Shown: piece after piece, positions 1-7,768 of the stretch | Numbering within the stretch: position 1 is the first letter of the stretch | Layout of the letters: each line of letters starts with the position of its first letter | Origin: HGM04593 sp045644465 | Lineage (GTDB): Bacteria; Bacteroidota; Bacteroidia; Bacteroidales; Bacteroidaceae | Direction of reading: 5' to 3' | Length of the DNA stretch: 32,455 bases | NCBI GenBank assembly: GCA_045644465.1 | Contig: JAZRGV010000012.1 | Location: 1 to 32,455, forward strand | Notes under the pieces: generated by a model | Databases searched by the model: none | What the model was told of the DNA's origin: nothing | What the model saw: the letters and a program-made list of their open reading frames with translations, nothing else | Position numbers and translations under genes: made by a program

Positions 1-785
1 ACATTGAGCAAAAGCCCACCTTCCAATGCTCGTAACACCGTCTTTTATATCCACGCTCTTTATTGAGCCACTATAACTGTTCCAAGGTGCTGCGGGATTG
101 TTGGAATAATTGTACATTTCGCCTGTACCTTCAATAACCAACTCATCACCATCAAGATACTTCCAAGTAAGATTATCGCCACAAGTTCCCGAAGCAATGA
201 TTATTGGCTGGATATTTGCAAATTGACTCCATCCGTTGGCAGCCTTATATGCCTCGACAGATGCTGTCGGCACATATACAGGAATATTGTTGTTCACGCC
301 TGCAAAAACACTATTTCCAAGCGAAGGGGGTGTCGCAGCCTTACATGTGATAGAGGCTAGGTTATTACATCCCTTTAAAGCCCAAGGACCTATCTCGGTC
401 AGGCCAGAGGGAAAAGTAATGGAAGAAAGTTGAGGACAAAACTCAAAAGTATCGCTTCCAATTATCGTTACACCCTCGGGTATAGTGATAGATTTCAAGG
501 CATCACAATAGAGGAATACACCTGTTCCCAGTTGGGTCAAACCTGCTGGAAGAGTAATTTCTTCCAATATACGACACTCTCTGAATGCATCACCGCCTAT
601 GTTTGTTACACTCTCTGATATGGAAACATCGGTAAGGGCAGAACATTGAGCAAAAGCCCAACTTCCAATGCTCGTAACACCGTCTTTTATATCCACGCTC
701 TTTATTGAGCCACTATAACTGTTCCAAGGTGCTGCGGGATTGTTGGAATAATTGTACATTTCGCCTGTACCCTCAATAACCAACT
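1..785 (-). repeat. Near-identical internal repeat in LRR gene (1-143 and 643-785)
   Basis: Bases 1-143 recur at 643-785, an offset of 642 bases (214 codons), with about two mismatches by eye. The repeated part encodes the start of an LRR module, including the stretch ending in a GEMYNYSNNP-like motif. Other parts of the modules have diverged much more, so this block looks recently duplicated or kept alike by gene conversion. Confidence 0.85.
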
Positions 786-1467
786 CGCCTTCATCACTCA
801 ACATCCATGCAAGGTTGTCGCCACAGGTACCAGAAGCTATAATCCAATTTGTAAACTTACTCCATCCATCAGCGGCCTTATATGCATCAACAGATTCTGC
901 CGGCACATATACAAGGGCTGATGCATCGGTACTGGGGAAAGCTGTACTTGCTGATGGTGGTGTAACGGCATTACAAGTGATGCTGGTGAAGTTACAAGTA
1001 TTGAATGCATAATATCCGATACTTGTCAAGCTTGCAGGGAAACTAATGGTGGTAAGACCTGCGCTTCCGTTGAATGCCCAGTCGCCAATAGTTGCCAACT
1101 GCGAATTTTCGGGGATGATGAATGAGGTGAGGCCGGTACCCCAAAAGGCATCGTTTCCAATAGTGGTCACACTCGCAGAAATTGTTGCAGCAGTAAGGTT
1201 GGTACAATCACGGAATGCAAATTCCCCTATGTTTGTTATGCCCTCTCCTATTGTTACACTCGATATTGACTCTCTATAATTATACCATGAGGCTCTAGTG
1301 TTAAATGTAAAGTCTGCCATTTCACCTGTACCCTCGATAACAAGTTCGCCTTCGGCTGTCAGTTCCCAGGTGATGTTTTCGCCACAGACACCTGAAACTA
1401 CTTGTGCCATAATATTGCTCACACAAAGCAACATAGCTGCAAAAATTAAAAAAGACTTTTTTTTCAT
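1..1467 (-). CDS. BspA-like leucine-rich-repeat secreted protein, 3' end outside window
   Basis: This is the first 489 codons of a gene that reads leftward off the window edge. It opens with a signal peptide (MKKKSFLIFAAMLLCVSNIM-AQ). The body is built of modules that each begin with a Cys-Gly-(E/D)-N-(I/L)-x-W strand and the motif ELVIEGTGEM. These are followed by 23-residue BspA/Treponema-type LRRs of the form ITxIGxxAFxxCxxLTSI, and then a V(Y)VP..SV(D/E)AYKAA.GWS linker. Three such modules are visible. This LRR class is known from surface adhesins of Bacteroidetes and Treponema, so a cell-surface or secreted binding role is likely, but the ligand cannot be read. The start at 1467 is the ATG directly before the signal peptide. 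Any anchoring or T9SS tail would lie outside the window. No good promoter is seen close to the start; the structured RNA at 1552-1884 lies immediately upstream. Confidence 0.88.
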   Translation of the reverse strand, partial: MKKKSFLIFAAMLLCVSNIMAQVVSGVCGENITWELTAEGELVIEGTGEMADFTFNTRASWYNYRESISSVTIGEGITNIGEFAFRDCTNLTAATISASVTTIGNDAFWGTGLTSFIIPENSQLATIGDWAFNGSAGLTTISFPASLTSIGYYAFNTCNFTSITCNAVTPPSASTAFPSTDASALVYVPAESVDAYKAADGWSKFTNWIIASGTCGDNLAWMLSDEGELVIEGTGEMYNYSNNPAAPWNSYSGSIKSVDIKDGVTSIGSWAFAQCSALTDVSISESVTNIGGDAFRECRILEEITLPAGLTQLGTGVFLYCDALKSITIPEGVTIIGSDTFEFCPQLSSITFPSGLTEIGPWALKGCNNLASITCKAATPPSLGNSVFAGVNNNIPVYVPTASVEAYKAANGWSQFANIQPIIIASGTCGDNLTWKYLDGDELVIEGTGEMYNYSNNPAAPWNSYSGSIKSVDIKDGVTSIGRWAFAQC

Positions 1468-1551
1468 AATCAGTTGACTTATAGTAAATAATAATTTTCT
1501 TTTCTGCCTATAAGTTCCCTGATTCGGCGAATATTTCTTGTAGTTGTATAT

Positions 1552-1884
1552 AAAAAAAGCGTGAGAACCTGTACTACTTACCCGTCCCACACATCAAGGC
1601 TCTCGCATTGCCCACCATAGTTGAACGAGCAACGCAGAAGCCTCACGCCGTATGTATATAACAAACTAGAATACCAATAGTTGTCAATGATGTAAAGCAT
1701 CAATAACAACACGGTATATACAGTATGCATAAACACACCACTAGGCATCTACCATTGCTTCATTCTTGACTATGGTTAGAATTTGCGAGATTCCGATGTG
1801 TCAAGAAAGAGCGTTAGTAAACGCTTTTTAATAAAACATTACACCCACCCACATGACCCACATCGGGCTTCTGCAAGCGATATG
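1552..1884 (-). ncRNA. Candidate structured RNA / attenuator-like leader upstream of LRR gene
   Basis: On the minus strand a perfect TAnnTTTG box (1891-1898) would start transcription near 1884. The following ~330 bases are rich in pairing. CCGATGTG (1866-1859) pairs with CACATCGG (1800-1793). AGCGTT/AACGCT forms a hairpin at 1825-1810. An 11-of-12 bp hairpin lies at 1709-1681. The 3' part closes with GCGTGAG (1648-1642) on CTCACGC (1565-1559), followed by seven T (1558-1552), which is terminator-like. GCAGAAGCC at the 5' end (1874-1866) is exactly complementary to GGCTTCTGC (1642-1634), which also takes part in the terminal hairpin, so two exclusive folds are possible. I do not recognise the family. 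It could be an independent sRNA or a riboswitch/attenuator for the LRR gene that begins ~85 bases further on. The -33 element is not clear. Confidence 0.45.
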
Positions 1885-2173
1885 TATTTGCAAAAATAAG
1901 CATTTTTAGGAACAATCCTAATTAGACACCGAAAAAAACATCATAATATTAAGCAACAATATAGCAACATGTCTTTCCCTGAAAAAAGTTGCCTCTGGTG
2001 AGGCTTGGCTACACTCGTTGTGAAGCATCAAAGCTTTCTTGCGTTTCACTCGTTTGCGCAAGCCTTCAATCAAAATTTAGGTAACGAAAAATAGCGTAAT
2101 CAGCGACTACGCTATTTTTCGTTACTTTTAGGGCAACTGCTATTGTTGCCTTACTTTTTCATGTATATCTCAA
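1885..2173. other. Intergenic stretch with two hairpins and a 50-codon open frame
   Basis: No confident gene. The minus strand holds an open frame of about 50 codons (2076-1918) with the peptide motif ECSQASPEATFFRERHVA. It lacks a convincing start or promoter and may be a remnant or a dispersed repeat. Between 2081 and 2150 are two hairpins that probably end the kinase transcript. Confidence 0.4.
2081..2150 (-). terminator. Double hairpin downstream of hexosamine kinase
   Basis: 2081-2098 pairs perfectly with 2108-2125 (18 bp, 9-base loop). A smaller hairpin, GGCAAC/GTTGCC, lies at 2132-2150. Both follow the kinase stop on the minus strand. Neither is followed by a strong T-run on that strand, so the assignment rests mainly on the stem strength and position. 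Confidence 0.6.
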
Positions 2174-3247
2174 TTACTTCATTACCTCAGCAATGAATGC
2201 CTGCATTTCGGGCTGATGTGCCTCAACGCTCTGCAACAGTTTGAACTGTGCCTTAGAACGCACGAGGTTATGCTCGGGATACTGAATCTTATAATAAGTA
2301 TCGCCATTGATATAATCGGCCAAGAAACGTACAGTCTGCATATATGGGAACAATGCGGCTGCATATGGCAAATTCTCAACCTCGACAGGAGTAATGAATG
2401 AAGCTGCAGACTTCAAGTAACCCTTAGCGAACGACTTGAAAATCTCCATATTGAAATTCACATTATCAAGGTCTTTGTCATCCTCCTTACCTGTGTTTGC
2501 TGCAGAACGCAAATAGTCACCAAAGTCAGAGAAAATAAAGTTTGGCATAACTGTATCGAGGTCAATTACGCAGAGTACATTACCCTCTTTGTCAAAAAGT
2601 ATGTTATCAACCTTTGTATCACAGTGACAGATACGTTTTGGCAACACACCCTCTCTATACATACGCTCACCTTTACACATCTCCTCGGCACGTTTTTCAA
2701 GCTCGTCAACAAGCCACTGAACTTCGGCAAGACGACCGGCTTTGTTCTCAGCAACAGCCTCACGTAACTGACGAAGACGGAACTCCATGTTGTGGAAGTC
2801 CTTGATTGTTTCACCAAGCTCGGCAGGGATATCTGCAAGCATAGCCTGGAAGTTACCGAAAGTTTCACCTACAATATACGATGTCTCAGGAGTTACAGCG
2901 CTCATAGACTCTGTTTCAGGAATAAACTCCATTACGCGCCAGTACTTTTCGCCATCAAAATGATAGTACTTACCATCCTTTGCAGGTACAAACTTAAGTA
3001 CTTTACGACTGATATCATCAGCACCTGCCGCAACAAGTTTACCATGAATGTGTTCGGTAACAGCAACAATGTTATTCATAAGCATATCCACATCAGGGAA
3101 AATAGCATTGTTAACATGCTGCAACACATAGTCGGGAGCATTGCCCTCGGTCTTTACACGATAGGTAGTATTGATAAGACCATTGCCCAATGGGGCTACT
3201 TCAACAACATTGCCTTGAATGTTGAACTGAGAAACGATTGTGTTCAT
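2174..3247 (-). CDS. nahK: N-acetylhexosamine 1-kinase (NahK-like, APH/choline kinase fold)
   Basis: The 357-residue protein has the aminoglycoside-phosphotransferase fold. The N-terminal lobe has the loop LGNGLINTTYRVKT (19-33), and the catalytic loop is CHCDTKVDNILFD (207-219) with Asp210 as likely base and Asn215. The metal-binding segment IDLDTVMP follows at 228-235. Length, the segments YVLQHVN and FPDVDMLM..N, and the end RFLADY(I)NGD.YY..YPEHNLVR match, from memory, the bifidobacterial N-acetylhexosamine 1-kinase of the lacto-N-biose/galacto-N-biose pathway. That enzyme phosphorylates GlcNAc/GalNAc at C1 with ATP. The gene is monocistronic, with a clear promoter and a double hairpin at its end. 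The substrate is inferred from similarity; another sugar 1-kinase activity is possible. Confidence 0.8.
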   Translation of the reverse strand: MNTIVSQFNIQGNVVEVAPLGNGLINTTYRVKTEGNAPDYVLQHVNNAIFPDVDMLMNNIVAVTEHIHGKLVAAGADDISRKVLKFVPAKDGKYYHFDGEKYWRVMEFIPETESMSAVTPETSYIVGETFGNFQAMLADIPAELGETIKDFHNMEFRLRQLREAVAENKAGRLAEVQWLVDELEKRAEEMCKGERMYREGVLPKRICHCDTKVDNILFDKEGNVLCVIDLDTVMPNFIFSDFGDYLRSAANTGKEDDKDLDNVNFNMEIFKSFAKGYLKSAASFITPVEVENLPYAAALFPYMQTVRFLADYINGDTYYKIQYPEHNLVRSKAQFKLLQSVEAHQPEMQAFIAEVMK

Positions 3248-3285
3248 TGGAGTAATATTTTAAAGGTTATAATTATCATTATAGG

Positions 3286-3317
3286 CAAAAGTAAACAAAA
3301 GAAAAGAGCATAACAAA
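3286..3317 (-). promoter_or_regulatory. Promoter of hexosamine kinase (TTTG-N20-TACTTTTG)
   Basis: On the minus strand TTTG (3317-3314) is followed after 20 bases by TACTTTTG (3293-3286), the Bacteroidetes housekeeping pattern. It would give a leader of about 35 bases. It lies back to back with the rnpB promoter, with only eight bases between the two upstream elements. Confidence 0.75.
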
Positions 3318-3325
3318 TATTTCAA

Positions 3326-3357
3326 TTTGAAAATTAGGAAAAAATAGATTAATTTTG
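3326..3357 (+). promoter_or_regulatory. Promoter of rnpB (TTTG-N20-TAATTTTG)
   Basis: TTTG at 3326-3329 and TAATTTTG at 3350-3357 are separated by 20 bases, placing the start a few bases before the RNase P RNA 5' stem. Confidence 0.78.
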
Positions 3358-3368
3358 CAAGCAAAATC

Positions 3369-3719
3369 AAAACAGTCATTCGGTCTGTCGCCGTTGCCGC
3401 AAGGCAAAGGAGGAAAGTCCGGGCAGCACAGAGCGCTCCACTTCCTAACAGAAAGCTGTTTGCGAGAGCAGGGTAACGCAGAAGAAAATAACCGCCTGTA
3501 TTCAGGTAAGGGTGAGAAGGTGGGGTAAGAGCCCACCGGTCGTGCAGCGATGTACGAGCCGTGCGTCTTGGAGGCTGCAAGTTCATGTAAACCGGCGTTT
3601 GAGGGTAGCTCGCCCGAGCCGGAGGGTAGAACGCTTTAACATTATGGTGACATAATGTATAGATGAATGACAGACACCCTGCAAAGGGCACAGAACCCGG
3701 CTTATAGATTGGCTGTTAA
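3369..3719 (+). ncRNA. rnpB: RNase P RNA, bacterial class A
   Basis: The catalytic RNA that trims 5' leaders from pre-tRNAs. The universal core GAGGAAAGTCCGGGC is at 3410-3424, and its partner ACAGAACCCGGCTTA is at 3690-3704. In between are the GGTAACGCAGAAG, AACCGCC and AAGGGTGAGAAGG elements, and GATGAATGACAGACAC precedes the 3' core. The 5' AACAG (3371-3375) pairs with CTGTT near the 3' end (3713-3717) to close P1. At about 350 nt it has the usual size. It has its own promoter and a strong terminator. Confidence 0.95.
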
Positions 3720-3722
3720 CAA

Positions 3723-3756
3723 AACGAGGGTGACCTAAAAAATGGTCACCCTCGTT
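3723..3756. terminator. Bidirectional terminator between rnpB and the antiporter gene
   Basis: 3723-3735 pairs with 3744-3756 (13 bp) around an A-rich 8-base loop. It serves rnpB on the plus strand and the asparaginase operon (last stop at 3765) on the minus strand. Confidence 0.85.
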
Positions 3757-3764
3757 CTATTTTA

Positions 3765-5246
3765 TCACTTTTCCACCTCGGAACTTGCTATTGTCAGCAA
3801 GTGGTCACCGGCCTGCAGCTCCACCGTTCCTGTTGGGACTATATACTTTTCGCCACGTTTTATCATCACCACCAGCACCCCTTGAGGCAAACCAAGAGAC
3901 TGCAATGTTGCTCCCTTTTGGGCAATGATATCCTCTGTAATGGTAATCTCACTCTGCTCACCGGCCTCCTCGGGCAAATCGACATTGAAATTACTTGTAT
4001 GCTTTACCGGTGACAACAGATTTAGCTTTTTGGCACAAGCGGTAATAGTACTGCCTTGTACCACCATAGAAAGCAAAGTAATGAAGAATACTATATTGAA
4101 AATATCTCCACTCCCCGGTACATGCTCAACCACAGGATATATTGCAAAAATAATGGGTACAGCGCCTCTTAATCCAACCCACGAAACAAGACTTTTCGCC
4201 GCAAATGTTATATTCTTAAAAGGTAGCAACGAGATAAACACACTCAAAGGCCTTGCTATAACCATCATGAATATTCCTATAAACATAGCTGCGAGAGCTG
4301 TTTTCCACATCTCACTAGGATCCACAAGCAAACCAAGCAAAAGAAACATACCAATTTGCACAATCCAGGTCATGCCATCAAAGAAAGCCGACACCTGCTT
4401 ACGGTTCTTCATTTTGTTATTGCCTACAATGATACCTGTTATATATACGGCAAGGTATCCATTACCATCAAGCAAATCGCTGAATGAGAAAGTAAAGAAC
4501 ACTATACTTATCAGCATTATAGAGTACAACGGTATATTATCGATATTTACCTTCTTCATAAACCAGACTGTACCATACCCGGCAAAAAGACCTATCATAG
4601 CTCCTGCAGCAAACTGCTGCACAAGTATCTTCAGAGTATTGATAAACAATAGGGCAAAATCAGTATTTTCACCCATTGTTCCACCCATTGAGAGTGCAAG
4701 CTGAATAAGTACAATGGTCAATATATATGCCATAGGGTCATTACTTCCGCTCTCAAGCTCCAGCATTGGCTGAAGGTTATTTTTCATATTAACATTCTTG
4801 CTGCGTAACAGATTAAACACCGAAGCCGAATCGGTCGATGACATAGTTGCCGCCAGAAGAAAGCATGTTATCAAAGGAAGTTCCAACGACAAGAAGCTCC
4901 ATTCCGACAGCAACAGAATGAAACCACCTGTAAAGAGCGTGGTCAATATCACTCCCAACGTTGACAAAGTGAGACCCGGGGCTATTACCGGCCTTATATC
5001 CTCGAGTTTTGTCTCGAGTCCACCTGTAAACAATATAACACACAGCGCAACCATACCAACGAACTGCGCTTGCCTCATATTATCAAAGTGAATACCCAAT
5101 CCGTCACAACCGAACAACATTCCGGCAACAAGAAAAAGCAAAAGGACAGGTAAGCCGAAACGGCCACCTGCCTTTGTTATAAGAATACTGCAAAAAATGA
5201 GTATCGAACCAATAAGCAATAGATTTTCCGAAGTAAAAAATATCAT
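3765..5246 (-). CDS. nhaP2: K+(Na+)/H+ antiporter, CPA1 family with RCK-C domain
   Basis: This is a 493-residue inner-membrane cation/proton antiporter of the NhaP2/CvrA type. Roughly twelve hydrophobic segments fill residues 1-400. They include FTGGLETK, the conserved SSTDSASVFNLLR stretch after helix 4, and LELESGSNDPMAYILT, which carries the ion-binding acidic residues of this family, as well as WVGLRGAVPI. After residue 415 follows a soluble TrkA-C/RCK-C domain (GATLQSLGLP...GVLVVMIKRG...P.G...L.AGD.L). It is shorter than E. coli CvrA (578 residues). It is the last gene of the asparaginase operon, 10 bases after the dicarboxylate carrier, which suggests a role in pH or cation balance during amino-acid/dicarboxylate flux. 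Whether K+ or Na+ is moved cannot be told. Confidence 0.87.
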   Translation of the reverse strand: MIFFTSENLLLIGSILIFCSILITKAGGRFGLPVLLLFLVAGMLFGCDGLGIHFDNMRQAQFVGMVALCVILFTGGLETKLEDIRPVIAPGLTLSTLGVILTTLFTGGFILLLSEWSFLSLELPLITCFLLAATMSSTDSASVFNLLRSKNVNMKNNLQPMLELESGSNDPMAYILTIVLIQLALSMGGTMGENTDFALLFINTLKILVQQFAAGAMIGLFAGYGTVWFMKKVNIDNIPLYSIMLISIVFFTFSFSDLLDGNGYLAVYITGIIVGNNKMKNRKQVSAFFDGMTWIVQIGMFLLLGLLVDPSEMWKTALAAMFIGIFMMVIARPLSVFISLLPFKNITFAAKSLVSWVGLRGAVPIIFAIYPVVEHVPGSGDIFNIVFFITLLSMVVQGSTITACAKKLNLLSPVKHTSNFNVDLPEEAGEQSEITITEDIIAQKGATLQSLGLPQGVLVVMIKRGEKYIVPTGTVELQAGDHLLTIASSEVEK

Positions 5247-5256
5247 ATGAACTTTT

Positions 5257-6555
5257 TTAATATATCTGTATCAGCAACAAGCCGACAAGCAATGCAACTC
5301 CTGTAGCTACAAGCCCCGGCATCATAAACGAATGATTAAGAATCCATTTACCAATGCGTGTGGTTCCCGTGCGGTCGAAATTTATAGCAGCCACAAGCGT
5401 TGGATAGTTCGGAATAAAGAAATAACCATTCACAGCAGGGAACAGAGCTATAAGCATCATAGGATTGATGCCTAACGCCACACCCAACGGAACAATGGCA
5501 CGCACCGTTGCCGCCTGACTATACAACAATATAGACATAACAAACAGAGCCGCACCAAAGAGCCATGGCATATCAGTAACAAGATGCTTGATAGAATCGG
5601 TCAACTCTGCTATGTTTCCATTGATAAAAGTATCTCCCATCCAGGCTACGCCGAAAATTGCAACCACAGCCTGCATTCCGGCCGAGAACACACTACCCTG
5701 CGCCGCTTCCTTGCCATTAGTACGTGTAACAAGTAATATTACAGCTGCAGTCATAAGCATAACAATCTCAATGAGCGACGGCATATTAAGAGCCTTGCCG
5801 TCAAACACAGGACGCAATGAAGGTATAGAGCCGAAGAGCACAACCAAAAGCGTAGCCATTATAAAAAGAATCACCGACAAACGCGCTTTGAATACATTCT
5901 TGACATCATTGAGTTCTACATGTTTTGTTGCCAGTTCACCTGTTTGCAAACGTCTTTTATATTCAGGATCATCAATAAGTTCCTTGCCAACTTTCATCGA
6001 TGCCAAAGCGCCCACAAGAACACCGATAAGTGTTGCTGGGATACTAATTTTCAATATATCGAAAAGAGTCATATTATACCCACTCAACAATCCCAAAAGC
6101 GCTACTGTCGCCGCCGATATAGGCGAAGCTGTTATCGCTTGTTGCGATGCAATAACTGCTATACCCAAAGGCCTTTCGGGGCGTATCTTTGTTTCAGTAG
6201 CCACCTCGGCAATCACAGGCAGCACCGAATAGGCCACGTGACCTGTACCGGCAAGGAAGGTAAAGGTATATGTAACAAGCGGAGCGATTATTGTTACATA
6301 CTGAGGATGTTTTCGCAATATGCGTTCCGCCAGTTTTACCATATAATCAAGACCTCCGGCAGCCTGCATACACGCCGCAGCAGATATTACAGCAGCAATC
6401 ATAAGCATCACATCAATAGGCGGAGCCGTTGGCTCCAACCCAAAGACGAATGTAAGCACTGCAACGCCTGCACCACCCATCACACCAAGCCCAATACCGC
6501 CAGTAAGTGCGCCAAGTATGATGAAGGTAAGAACAAACAATAGTTGTAAAAGCAT
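5257..6555 (-). CDS. Anaerobic C4-dicarboxylate transporter, DcuA/DcuB family
   Basis: The 432-residue integral membrane protein has hydrophobic segments throughout and the family landmarks. These are GGIGLGVMGG near the start, EPTAPPIDVMLMI (41-53), AACMQAAGGLDYMVKLAE, FLAGTGHVAYSVLPVI, RPERPLGIAVIASQQAI, and near the end FPAVNGYFFIPNYPT and FDRTGTTRIGKW. Dcu proteins exchange aspartate, malate or fumarate for succinate and support fumarate respiration. The length is that of E. coli DcuA/DcuB, between which I cannot choose. It follows a porin (35-base gap) and asparaginase, so import of aspartate (made from asparagine) in exchange for succinate is the likely role. Confidence 0.92.
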   Translation of the reverse strand: MLLQLLFVLTFIILGALTGGIGLGVMGGAGVAVLTFVFGLEPTAPPIDVMLMIAAVISAAACMQAAGGLDYMVKLAERILRKHPQYVTIIAPLVTYTFTFLAGTGHVAYSVLPVIAEVATETKIRPERPLGIAVIASQQAITASPISAATVALLGLLSGYNMTLFDILKISIPATLIGVLVGALASMKVGKELIDDPEYKRRLQTGELATKHVELNDVKNVFKARLSVILFIMATLLVVLFGSIPSLRPVFDGKALNMPSLIEIVMLMTAAVILLVTRTNGKEAAQGSVFSAGMQAVVAIFGVAWMGDTFINGNIAELTDSIKHLVTDMPWLFGAALFVMSILLYSQAATVRAIVPLGVALGINPMMLIALFPAVNGYFFIPNYPTLVAAINFDRTGTTRIGKWILNHSFMMPGLVATGVALLVGLLLIQIY

Positions 6556-6590
6556 AAAATAGTAGTTGTCTATGTATATTTAATAACTTA

Positions 6591-7754
6591 TCAGAACATT
6601 GGCAACTTATATATCATACCAAGAGATACTCTTTGAGTATTATAGTTGCTTTTTCCAAAATTCTTTGCTCGGTCAGTAAACATATGACTCTGTCCAATAA
6701 AAGCAAGGTAGAAATGCAAGTTGCTCTCCATTGGATAATACTCGATACCACCAATATAACCAACCGATGTACGATAGTTACCAACAGTTAATGCTCCTTC
6801 AGCCTTTACCACTGATGCCAATTCGTACATTCCCTTTGCAAAAAGATTCCACTTGGGCAAGAAACGGTAATTAACCTTTGCCACCAAAGAGTTGTACATT
6901 GCATTAGAGGCATTATGACCATTGAAAGCAGCCTGTCCACCACACATATTTGTTATGATACCCTTGCGATCCACCTGCTCAAGAGAACTCATTATATCAA
7001 AGTACATATTGCACTTTTCCGAGAAGTTAAACTGGTTACCCAAAGCAAGGAAATACATGTATTTACCTTTTACCTCTTCCATCGCAGAAGCCGAATAGCG
7101 TGTCTGCCATTTGTTATTGAACATATTGGCATTCCAGTTCAATGTATATACCAAAGGCAAACGACTTATGGGCAGACCTGCACCGTATGTACTCTCCTGT
7201 GAGCCGTTACGGCTGTCGAGAATCTGAAGAGCCAACTGCTGGTTAGGATTGAAATCATAGGTAAGAGTAACACCAGTCATAAAGTTGCTCATGTTTTCAA
7301 TCATCTCGCTATACTGATAGATTTCAATAGGATTTGCATCATACTCGAAGCCACCGTATGCAACACCCTGCTTACCGGCAAAAAGTGAAAGATTCTTATT
7401 GAATCGTACACCAATTGCAGCATAATCGATAGAAGTGGGAAGGTTGTCTATCATGTTATCGCCTACGTTGCCGCGATTCAAGCACTGACGCCAGCGATAC
7501 CACAACCAATCATTAACTCTACCTGTTGCCTCAATACGGAACTGACGCATATAGAATACACCTTGATTAAAACCATTCACACCATCATAGTTGAACTTGG
7601 TGTCGAAAGCACCGTGCATATTCAGGTAAAGATTAAAATAATCTTGTTTTTTCTCAATCTTCGACACACGCTCAAACAGCGATTTTTCGTTCTCTTGCGC
7701 AAAAGCAACCGACGCAACACAGAGAATCAACAAAAAAGAAAATATTTTTTTCAT
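6591..7754 (-). CDS. Outer-membrane porin, OprO/OprP-like
   Basis: A 387-residue protein with signal peptide MKKIFSFLLILCVASVAFA. A short coiled N-terminal segment follows (SLFERVSKIEKKQDYFN). The rest is a series of alternating amphipathic strands rich in aromatic residues, and the last residue is Phe, as in outer-membrane beta-barrels. Segments such as FNQGVFYMRQFRIEATGRVN and LSLFAGKQGVAYGGFEYDAN are typical of the OprO/P-like porins of Bacteroidetes. It lies 14 bases after the asparaginase and 35 bases before the Dcu gene, so it probably lets asparagine, aspartate or dicarboxylates cross the outer membrane. Specificity is inferred only from that context. Confidence 0.82.
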   Translation of the reverse strand: MKKIFSFLLILCVASVAFAQENEKSLFERVSKIEKKQDYFNLYLNMHGAFDTKFNYDGVNGFNQGVFYMRQFRIEATGRVNDWLWYRWRQCLNRGNVGDNMIDNLPTSIDYAAIGVRFNKNLSLFAGKQGVAYGGFEYDANPIEIYQYSEMIENMSNFMTGVTLTYDFNPNQQLALQILDSRNGSQESTYGAGLPISRLPLVYTLNWNANMFNNKWQTRYSASAMEEVKGKYMYFLALGNQFNFSEKCNMYFDIMSSLEQVDRKGIITNMCGGQAAFNGHNASNAMYNSLVAKVNYRFLPKWNLFAKGMYELASVVKAEGALTVGNYRTSVGYIGGIEYYPMESNLHFYLAFIGQSHMFTDRAKNFGKSNYNTQRVSLGMIYKLPMF

Positions 7755-7768
7755 CTATACGGTTTTAT

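Noticed and set aside
236..1279. Plus-strand open frames across the first 1.3 kb
   Set aside because: They are mirror frames of the minus-strand LRR gene, whose translation is repetitive, in frame from signal peptide to window edge, and matches a known family.
1552..1884. tmRNA, 6S RNA or a known riboswitch class
   Set aside because: There is no tRNA-like ends or tag frame (tmRNA), it is too long and branched for 6S, and no TPP, cobalamin, SAM or T-box core motifs are seen.
3260..3691. Minus-strand 143-codon frame
   Set aside because: It lies over the RNase P RNA gene and its promoter and has no protein-like features.
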